Of a stretch of DNA of 64,000 nt, positions 7,322-14,310 are shown in pieces. The DNA lies in the NCBI RefSeq assembly GCF_000024025.1, contig NC_013131.1:2108001-2172000 (forward strand). The letters are read 5' to 3'. Within the stretch, counting starts at the first letter, position 1, and each line of letters begins with the position of its first letter. The position numbers and the translations under genes are program-made. The notes under the pieces were generated by a model, which was not told where the DNA came from, ran no database searches, and saw only the letters and a list, made by a program, of their open reading frames with translations. This stretch comes from Catenulispora acidiphila DSM 44928 (lineage in GTDB: Bacteria > Actinomycetota > Actinomycetes > Streptomycetales > Catenulisporaceae).

Positions 7322-9211
7322 TCAGCGCACGCCGAACGCGCCGCCACCCACAGCAACCCCACCAAGAGCCAACCGCGCCGCCGCCCCCGCAGCCTCAGCA
7401 TTCGACAAGAAAACCCAAGCCCCCGCCCCAGCCAAAACCCCAGCCTGCCGCCCCAACCCCTGCGGATCCCCAGCCGCACCACACAACGAAACAACCACCG
7501 CCAACCCCGCCCGCACACCCCGCGCAGCACCAATAGCCGCCGCAATCTCCGCCCCCGGATCCGCATGCGCCCCCCGCCCCAGCACCACATCCAGCAGCAC
7601 CACCCCAACCCGCTCATCAGCCGCAGCCTCAGCCACCCCCCGCGACCGCAGCGTGTTGTCGATCATCGGATGCGGCCGCCCCCGCGTGTACGCGTCGTCA
7701 CCGAAGTCGGTGAGATCGAAGGCGAAGGCAGCGGCGGTGGCGGCGGTGGCGTGCGCGTGCGGGGCCGTGCCGAGGCGTTCGTCGGCGGCGTCGGGCGATT
7801 CGGGCGCGCTGAGTTCTGGGTCGTGCAAGTCGGTGTGCGTGGCGGCTGCCGTGGCAGGCGCTTCGTCGGCTGGTCGAGGCGTGTTCTCAGGCGCGTGCAC
7901 GTCGGCGCGCGCGGTCTGGGCAGCGGCGTGCGCGTGCGCGGCCGTGCCGAGGCGTTCGTCGGCGGCGTCGGGCGGTGTTTGCAGTCCTCTGCTTTCCCCC
8001 GCCCCCCGCCCACCCGATCTTTGGTTGTCGATCATCTGTCCGCCCGCGCGCGTCAGCACCACTTCGGCCTCGGCGCGCAGCGTGCCGCCGCTGAACAGCC
8101 CGCGGATCATCGGTGCGCTCGGCGGCATGGGCTCCGTCGTTGCCACCGCTGCCGTCGTCGCGGTGGGCGCCCACTGTGGCCATGGCTGCGGTGCCTGGTG
8201 CCCGAGGGCGGTCAGGATGTGTTCCGCTGACTCGGTCAGGGTGGGGTGGTTCGGGCCTACGAAGGCGAAGTGGACTGGTTTGCCGAGGGTTGCTGCGTGG
8301 GCTTGGATTTTGGCGGCGATGGTGGGGTGGGGTGGTTTGGAGACCACTGTGATGAGTTCTGTTGCGGGGTCGTCGGCCAGTGCTGTCAGGGCGGCGAGGG
8401 TGGAGCGGCCTGCTACCTGCTCGGTCAGGTCGCGGCCGCCTACGCCGAGGCAGTGGTGGATGCCTGTGCCGGCGGCGTCGAGGAGTGCCATCAGTTGCTG
8501 GGCGCCGGTGCCGGAGGCTGCCACGAGGCTGATCGGGCCTGGGCGGACGATGGTGGCGAAGGCCAGGCCGGTTCCGTGGAGGACGACGGTGCCGCAGTCG
8601 GGGCCCATGACCAGGAGGCCGCGTCGTCGTGCCTCTTCTTTGAGGCGTACTTCGTGGTGGATCGGGATGTTATCGCTGAAAATGATCGGTGATGCGCCGT
8701 ATTCCAAGGATTCCATGGCCTCGGCGACGGAGGCAAGGCCGGGGGTGGAAATCAGGGTGATGGGTGCACTCGTTCGGCCTAGTGCGGTGGCCGTGGTGCG
8801 GGGTGCGGGCTGGTCGGGACGGCCCTGGTGCGGATGTCCGGGTGCTGTGATGGAGCCACCGGGCTGGGGGGTGAGGGAGTCGGCCAATGCTGCGAGCGCG
8901 GCGGATTCGGTGGCATCCGCGCTGTCTGAGCCCTCGGCGTCTCCGCCATCGCCCTCGCACGTGAAAGCCACGACCAAGTCGCCCGGCCCGGCATCCGGCA
9001 GCGCCGCGTACCCGAGCTCCGCCAGCAGCGCGACGTTCAGCTCCGTGGCCATCGCCACCAGCACGCGCCCGACGCCCGCGACCCCGGCGACCGCGCGCCC
9101 GGCGAGCATCAGCGTCACGGAGTCGTGGTACTCCCCGCGGCGCACCTCGACGTGCTCGACGTGCTCGACGGCTTCGACCGCTCCGCCTCCCACTGACACC
9201 GACACCGGCAT
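7322..9211 (-). CDS. fdrA: FdrA-like protein (AllF-like carbamoyltransferase subunit)
   Basis: 629 residues, longer than the roughly 555 of E. coli FdrA. The N-terminus has RRGEYHDSVTLM. A succinyl-CoA-synthetase-like part follows (IFSDNIPIHHEV, GLLVMGPDCGT, ASGTGAQQL, CLGVGGRDL). The C-terminal part is RGRPHPMIDNTLR and the segment after it. Between the domains (about residues 400-500) is an Ala/His/Pro-rich linker containing a near-perfect internal duplication. ATG 9211 is preceded by AAAGGA. It heads the leftward arm, divergent from pucR. Its inferred role, with DUF1116, is carbamoyl transfer between an N-carbamoyl amide and phosphate, feeding carbamate kinase. Confidence 0.87.
   Translation of the reverse strand: MPVSVSVGGGAVEAVEHVEHVEVRRGEYHDSVTLMLAGRAVAGVAGVGRVLVAMATELNVALLAELGYAALPDAGPGDLVVAFTCEGDGGDAEGSDSADATESAALAALADSLTPQPGGSITAPGHPHQGRPDQPAPRTTATALGRTSAPITLISTPGLASVAEAMESLEYGASPIIFSDNIPIHHEVRLKEEARRRGLLVMGPDCGTVVLHGTGLAFATIVRPGPISLVAASGTGAQQLMALLDAAGTGIHHCLGVGGRDLTEQVAGRSTLAALTALADDPATELITVVSKPPHPTIAAKIQAHAATLGKPVHFAFVGPNHPTLTESAEHILTALGHQAPQPWPQWAPTATTAAVATTEPMPPSAPMIRGLFSGGTLRAEAEVVLTRAGGQMIDNQRSGGRGAGESRGLQTPPDAADERLGTAAHAHAAAQTARADVHAPENTPRPADEAPATAAATHTDLHDPELSAPESPDAADERLGTAPHAHATAATAAAFAFDLTDFGDDAYTRGRPHPMIDNTLRSRGVAEAAADERVGVVLLDVVLGRGAHADPGAEIAAAIGAARGVRAGLAVVVSLCGAAGDPQGLGRQAGVLAGAGAWVFLSNAEAAGAAARLALGGVAVGGGAFGVR
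7748..7974. repeat. 50-bp direct repeat within fdrA
   Basis: Bases 7748-7797 and 7925-7974 are identical but for one position and are 177 bases apart, so they are in frame. Each encodes a PDAADERLGTA-HAHA segment of the FdrA interdomain linker. This is an in-frame duplication inside low-complexity sequence. Confidence 0.85.
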
Positions 9212-9474
9212 CGATCCTTTCCGCGAGGGCCTGTCGCGACGCTAGACCTCGGGGCTACTGTCCGGGCATGGGCAATCCTGACAAGGACGGCGCCAGAGCT
9301 TCGCAGATATCCACATCGCCAAGCGAGGCGACCGAGGCGAACGGGGGACGGCGGATGGCCGAGCCGACAACGGAGTCGAGCGCGGAGTCGAGCCTGGAGT
9401 CGAGGGCGGAGCCGAGAGCCGAATCGAGGGCGGAGACGATGGCAGCCAAGCACGGAAGCACCGGAGAAACGACG
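9212..9474. promoter_or_regulatory. Divergent promoter region between fdrA and pucR
   Basis: The only stretch between the two arms of the catabolic island, so promoters for both must lie here or just inside the pucR leader. Bases 9355-9450 consist of GAGTCGAG-like repeats that would encode an acidic Glu/Ser-rich extension of PucR if ATG 9268 or 9355 were used. No known operator was recognised. Confidence 0.45.
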
Positions 9475-11268
9475 ATGACCGCCACCCCCATCGGCCTCAC
9501 CGTCACCCAGACCCTGGCCCTCCCCGCCCTGGCCGGCGCGCGCATCGTCGCCGGGCACGCCGGGCACGACCGCGTCGTGGAGCGCGTCAACGTGATGGAG
9601 GTCCCGGACATCCTCCCGTGGGTCAAGCCCAAGGAGCTCCTGCTCACCACCGGCTACCCGCTGCGCCACTCGCCCTCGCCGCTCACCGACCTGATCGGCG
9701 ACCTGGACCGCGCCGGGCTGTCCGCCATCGCCATCAAGCCGCACCGCTACCTCGGCGACCTGCCGCCCGAGCTCCTCGCCGCCGCCGACGCGCTGGGCTT
9801 CCCGGTGATCGAGCTGCCCGAGGGTGTGGCCTTCGACGACATCCTCACCGACGTCCTGTCCGACATCCTCGACCGCCAGTCCGCGGTCCTGGCGCGCGTT
9901 GACCACGTCCACCGCTCGCTGGCGCAGATCGCGCTGGAGGGCGGCGGCCTGGCCGAGCTCACCGCCGAGCTGGCGCACATCCTCGGCGGCCCGGTGCTGG
10001 TCACGACGCCGGATGGCCGCGTCCTGGCCGAGTGCGGCGCCGAGACCGTCTGCCACCTGCCCTGTTTCGACGCCGCCCCCGAAGACGCCGACCACCGCCT
10101 GCGCACCGAGGCCGAGCAGCCCGGCCTGACCACCCACCACGGCGCGCAGCACGCGCTGGTCCCGATCGTCGCCGGCCGCGTCGACCACGGCCGCCTGGTC
10201 GCCTTCGCCGGCCGCCGCGCCTTCGACGCCGCCGACGTCGCCGCCCTCGAACGCGCCGCCACGGTCGCCGCCCTCGCGGTGCTCAAGCAGCTCGCGGTCG
10301 CCGCGGTCGAGGACAAGTACCGCGCCGACTTCCTCAGGGACCTGCTGACCGGTCGCCTGGACGACCCGCAGTCAGCCGCCGCCCACGCCGCCACCCTCGG
10401 CTGGGACATCGGACCGGGACACGCCCCAGGACACAGCAACGGCGGAATCACGAGAACCGCTATAGGCGCGGGCAACGGTTCGCCCACCGGCGCCAACACC
10501 CGCGCCGACGCGACCGTCACCGCCACGTCCGCCGCCACCCGCCCCACCCCCAAACCCCCCACCCCCGACTCCCGCCACCTCGTGGTCCTCGTCGCCGAAC
10601 TCGACCCCGGCCAGTCCGTCCTCCCCGCCTCCCAGCACGCCCTGCGCCCCGCCCGCGAACGCTTCGCCGCCGCCTGGCAGACCGTCGTCGCCGCCCGCGA
10701 CCGCACCAACCCCGTGGCGGGCTTCAACCAGGAAGTCGTCGTCGTCCTCAAGACCGGCGACGACCCCGACCCCCAGGTCAGAAGCCTGATCGCGGAAGTC
10801 TCCGGCACCGGTGGAGGCGGACGCCGCACCTTCTCCACGGGCGTCTCCCGCCGCGTCGCCACCGTCGCCGACCTCCCCGCCGCCTACGAGGAGGCCCGCC
10901 GCGCGGTCCGCATGGGACGCCGCCTGAACGGTCCCGGCTCCGTCGCCCACTTCGACGCCCTCGGCGTCTACCGCCTGCTCTCCCTGGTCCCCGACCCCGA
11001 CGAGCTGCGCGACTTCGCCCGCCAGACGCTCAAGGGCCTCGCCGCCGACGGCGATCCCGACGCCGAGGACCTGCGCATGACCCTGGAAGTCCTGCTCGAC
11101 ACCAACCTGAACGTCGCCGAAGCCGCCCGCCGCCTGCATTTCCACTACAACACCCTGCGATACCGCATAGGCAAGATCGAACGCCTCGTCGGCCCGTTCA
11201 TGGAGCGTCCGGACCTCCGGCTGGACCTCTCGGTAGCTCTCCGTATCTTGCACATGAGGGGACTGTGA
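9475..11268 (+). CDS. pucR: PucR-family transcriptional regulator
   Basis: About 597 residues from ATG 9475. The N-terminal PucR domain begins at once (LTVTQTLALPALAGARIVAG, then VMEVPDILPWVKPKELLLTTGYPLR). A middle region with the CdaR/GGDEF-like part is interrupted by a Thr/Ala/Pro-rich linker (about 320-365). The C-terminal helix-turn-helix contains LNVAEAARRLHFHYNTLRYR. PucR proteins control purine catabolism in Bacillus, and relatives control other nitrogen-compound pathways. I prefer 9475 because GGAG lies 8 bases upstream and the domain starts there; ATG 9268, 9355 or 9439 would add an acidic repetitive leader. It is the likely regulator of both arms. Confidence 0.88.
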   Translation: MTATPIGLTVTQTLALPALAGARIVAGHAGHDRVVERVNVMEVPDILPWVKPKELLLTTGYPLRHSPSPLTDLIGDLDRAGLSAIAIKPHRYLGDLPPELLAAADALGFPVIELPEGVAFDDILTDVLSDILDRQSAVLARVDHVHRSLAQIALEGGGLAELTAELAHILGGPVLVTTPDGRVLAECGAETVCHLPCFDAAPEDADHRLRTEAEQPGLTTHHGAQHALVPIVAGRVDHGRLVAFAGRRAFDAADVAALERAATVAALAVLKQLAVAAVEDKYRADFLRDLLTGRLDDPQSAAAHAATLGWDIGPGHAPGHSNGGITRTAIGAGNGSPTGANTRADATVTATSAATRPTPKPPTPDSRHLVVLVAELDPGQSVLPASQHALRPARERFAAAWQTVVAARDRTNPVAGFNQEVVVVLKTGDDPDPQVRSLIAEVSGTGGGGRRTFSTGVSRRVATVADLPAAYEEARRAVRMGRRLNGPGSVAHFDALGVYRLLSLVPDPDELRDFARQTLKGLAADGDPDAEDLRMTLEVLLDTNLNVAEAARRLHFHYNTLRYRIGKIERLVGPFMERPDLRLDLSVALRILHMRGL

Positions 11269-11348
11269 CGCGGCAACCTCGCCACCTGCGAAATCAGTAA
11301 CCCTCCAGTACTTGTGACGCCCGTCACACCGTCACTACAGTCCGCTCC

Positions 11349-12812
11349 ATGACATTCGGCTGGCGGGTCGCATACGAAGGCAAGACTCCACCACCGGGCT
11401 CGGTCGTCCGTCCCGACGAGCGGCTGTCCTGGCCGCGCACCGTCGGGCTGGGCGCGCAGCACGTCGTCGCGATGTTCGGCGCGACGTTCGTCTTCCCCCT
11501 GGTCATGGGCCTGAACCCGCAGCTGGCGATCATGATGAGCGGGGTCGCCACGCTCTGCTTCCTGCTGATCGTCAAGAACAAGGTCCCCAGCTACCTGGGC
11601 ACCTCGGCGAGCTTCGTCAGCGGGGTGGCGGCGATCCGCGCGCAGGGCGGCGACAACCAGGACGTCACCGGCGCGATCCTGATCGCCGGCGGTGTCCTGC
11701 TGGTGGTCGGGGTCCTGGTCCACCTCCTGGGCGCGCAGGTGATCCACGCGGTCCTGCCCCCGGTCGTGACCGGCGCCGTGGTGTTGCTGATCGGCTTCAA
11801 CCTCGCGCCGGTCGTGGCGGACACCTACTGGCCGCAGGATCAGTGGATCGCGCTGATCACCATGCTGGCGGCGATCGGGATCATGGTCGGGGTCCGCGGG
11901 TTCATCGGCCGGATAGCGATCTTCGTCGCCCTGGTGTTCGGCTACGTGCTGTCCTGGATCGCCGATCAGATCTTCGGCAGGATCACCTCCTACGATCCCG
12001 GCGCCGGGCACGACACCACGCACTGGCGCGTCAACTTCGACCAGCTCAAGGCCGCCAAGTGGGTCGGCTTCCCGAACAAGACCACCGGCAGCGGCGCGCA
12101 CCAGGTCGCCGGCTGGCACTTCCCGGAGTTCAAGTGGGCCTTCATCCTGCTGGTGCTCCCGGCGGTGATCGCGCTGGTCGCCGAGAACACCGGGCACGTC
12201 AAGGCGGTCGCCGAGATGACCGGCGACGACCTGGACCCGTACATGGGCCGCGCCATCGCCGCCGACGGCTTCGGCACGGTCGTGGCCAGCACCTTCGGCG
12301 GCTCCCCGACCACCACCTACGCCGAGAACATCGGCGTCATGGCCGCCACCCGCGTCTACTCCACGGCGGCCTACTACGTCGCGGCGCTCGTGGCGATCCT
12401 GTTCGGCCTCTCACCCAAGTTCGGCGCCCTGGTCGCGGCCACCCCCGGCGGCGTCCTCGGCGGCATCACCGTGGTGCTCTACGGCATGATCGGCCTGCTC
12501 GGCGTGAAGATCTGGACCGAGAACCGGGTGGACTTCGGCAACCCGCTGAACCTGGTCCCGATCGCCGCCGGCGTCATCATCGGCATCGGCAACACCAGCC
12601 TGAAGTTCACCGACAACTTCTCGCTGTCCGGGATCGCGCTCGGCACGATCGTGACCATCGTGTGCTACCACGGCGCCCGGCTCATCGCCCCGGCGTACCT
12701 GAAGACCGCAGGCTTCGGCACGGGCTCCGGTACTGCCGCCGGCCCAGCCGCCGACGCGGACGGCCCACCGGAAGCATCGGGACCCCCGGGCGGGGTACAA
12801 GGCCAGGAGTAG
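11349..12812 (+). CDS. NCS2-family nucleobase permease, uracil (UraA/RutG) type
   Basis: 487 residues with the 14-segment NCS2 pattern. SWPRTVGLGAQHVVAMFGATF near the N-terminus and VPSYLGTSASFV are typical of UraA/RutG permeases. The two Glu-containing substrate motifs are VAENTGHVKAVAEM and TTYAENIGVMAATRVYS. Glu in YAENIG is the uracil-permease form; xanthine/urate NCS2 carriers usually have Gln-Asn there. That points to a pyrimidine substrate for the island. The C-terminus is a Gly/Ala/Pro-rich tail. It follows pucR by 80 bases and precedes the hydroxylase genes by 134 bases. Confidence 0.88.
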   Translation: MTFGWRVAYEGKTPPPGSVVRPDERLSWPRTVGLGAQHVVAMFGATFVFPLVMGLNPQLAIMMSGVATLCFLLIVKNKVPSYLGTSASFVSGVAAIRAQGGDNQDVTGAILIAGGVLLVVGVLVHLLGAQVIHAVLPPVVTGAVVLLIGFNLAPVVADTYWPQDQWIALITMLAAIGIMVGVRGFIGRIAIFVALVFGYVLSWIADQIFGRITSYDPGAGHDTTHWRVNFDQLKAAKWVGFPNKTTGSGAHQVAGWHFPEFKWAFILLVLPAVIALVAENTGHVKAVAEMTGDDLDPYMGRAIAADGFGTVVASTFGGSPTTTYAENIGVMAATRVYSTAAYYVAALVAILFGLSPKFGALVAATPGGVLGGITVVLYGMIGLLGVKIWTENRVDFGNPLNLVPIAAGVIIGIGNTSLKFTDNFSLSGIALGTIVTIVCYHGARLIAPAYLKTAGFGTGSGTAAGPAADADGPPEASGPPGGVQGQE

Positions 12813-12946
12813 CGACGACAGGCAGGCAGGACGCCGGCGACGTGCCCCACGCTCCGCTCCCTTGGGCAAGTTCAGCCAGCGATCGCGGCGGCGTTCGGCA
12901 CAAGTCGACGTCGCCGCGACCCTTTCGGCGAGAAGAGGATGCCTCC

Positions 12947-13795
12947 ATGAAGCCCCCGCCGGTGGTGTATCACGGCCCGGACACGGTCGACGAGGCCGTG
13001 CGCCTGCTGGCCGAGCACGGCGCCCACGCCAAGGTCCTGGCCGGCGGCCAGAGCCTGGTGCCGATGCTGAACATGCGGCTGACGGCGCCGTCCCGGCTGA
13101 TCGACGTGAACCGCCTGGACGAGTTGGCCTACGTCCGCACCGACCTGGAAGGCGTCCGGGTCGGCGCGCTGGCCCGGCACGCCGACGTCGAGCGGGCCAC
13201 GCACGCCTTCGAAGCCGTCCCCCTGTTACGCCAGGCCGTGCGAACGGTCGCGCATCCCACGATCCGCAACCGCGGAACCACCGTCGGCAGCCTCGTGCAC
13301 GCCGATCCCTGCGCCGAGATGCCCGCCGTCCTGGCGCTCCTCGACGGCGAGCTGTTGCTGCGCTCCGAACGCGGCGGCGAACGGGTCGTGAAGGCGGCCG
13401 ACTTCTTCGTCGGGCCCATGGAGTCGGCCTGCCAGGAGGACGAATTGGCCGTCGAGGCCTACTTCCCGAAACCGAAGGGCCGGACGGGCACCGACTGGCG
13501 CGAGATGTCCCGCCGCAACGGCGACTACGCGCTGTGCGGCGTCGGCACCTCGGTCCGCGTCACCGAGGCGGGCGAGGTGACCTCGGCGAAGGCGGTGTTC
13601 ATCGCCATGGGTCCGATGCCGCGGGTCGTGGACGTGACCGCGGCCGGCGCCGACTGGGACGCAGCCGCCGAAATCGCCGTCGAACAGCTGGAACCCGAGG
13701 ACGACATCCACGCGAGCGCCGAATACCGCAAGCATCTGGCGCGCATCCTCACAGCGCGGTCGCTGAGGGCCTCCTACGAGGCGGTGGCGCCGTGA
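12947..13795 (+). CDS. Molybdenum hydroxylase FAD subunit (CoxM/XdhB type)
   Basis: 282-residue FAD-binding medium subunit of a xanthine-dehydrogenase-family enzyme. FAD motifs are AGGQSLVPMLNMRL (about 34-47) and the TVGSLVHADPCAEMPA loop (about 110-125), and the C-terminal CO-dehydrogenase flavoprotein domain ends the protein. ATG 12947 is preceded by AGAAGAGGA and begins the conserved KPPPVVYHGP stretch. The TGA overlaps the GTG start of the 2Fe-2S subunit by 4 bases, so the subunits are probably coupled in translation. It would pass electrons from the iron-sulfur clusters to the final acceptor. Confidence 0.92.
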   Translation: MKPPPVVYHGPDTVDEAVRLLAEHGAHAKVLAGGQSLVPMLNMRLTAPSRLIDVNRLDELAYVRTDLEGVRVGALARHADVERATHAFEAVPLLRQAVRTVAHPTIRNRGTTVGSLVHADPCAEMPAVLALLDGELLLRSERGGERVVKAADFFVGPMESACQEDELAVEAYFPKPKGRTGTDWREMSRRNGDYALCGVGTSVRVTEAGEVTSAKAVFIAMGPMPRVVDVTAAGADWDAAAEIAVEQLEPEDDIHASAEYRKHLARILTARSLRASYEAVAP

Positions 13796-14310
13796 GCGAG
13801 CAGCTGCATCAGGTCACTGTCACAGTCAACGGCGTCACCCGCCGCGGACAGACCCCGGCACGGCGCCTGCTGGCCGACTTCCTGCGCATGGACCTCGGGC
13901 TCACCGGCACGCACCTCGGCTGCGAACACGGCGTCTGCGGCGCGTGCACCGTGCTGCTCGACGGCGCCCCGGTCCGCTCCTGCCTCATCTTCGCGGTCTC
14001 CACCGACGGCCACTCGGTGACGACCGTCGAAGGATGCTGCGACCCCGACGGCGAACTGGGACCGGTCCAGCAAGCCTTCCAGGAGTGCCACGGGCTGCAA
14101 TGCGGCTTCTGCACCCCCGGGTTCATCACGACGATCGCCGCCTACCTGGAGGAGAACCCCAAGCCCACCGAGGAGGAGGCGCGCGAGGCGATCGGCGGCA
14201 ACCTGTGCCGCTGCACCGGCTACCAGAACATCGTCGCCGCAGTACTCCGCGCTGCGGAGATTTTGAATGAAACACAGCTCGAGCGGGAGCGGGAGGCGCC
14301 GCATGAGTGA
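13792..14310 (+). CDS. Molybdenum hydroxylase 2Fe-2S subunit (CoxS/XdhC-small type)
   Basis: 172 residues. The N-terminal plant-type ferredoxin fold has CEHGVCGACTVLLDG and a later Cys (RSC). The C-terminal helical domain binds the second [2Fe-2S] cluster with CGFCTPGF and NLCRCTGYQNIV. All eight cluster cysteines appear to be present. It starts at GTG 13792 inside the GTGA overlap with the FAD subunit and ends 8 bases inside the large-subunit gene. It carries electrons from the molybdenum centre to FAD. Confidence 0.93.
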   Translation: MSEQLHQVTVTVNGVTRRGQTPARRLLADFLRMDLGLTGTHLGCEHGVCGACTVLLDGAPVRSCLIFAVSTDGHSVTTVEGCCDPDGELGPVQQAFQECHGLQCGFCTPGFITTIAAYLEENPKPTEEEAREAIGGNLCRCTGYQNIVAAVLRAAEILNETQLEREREAPHE

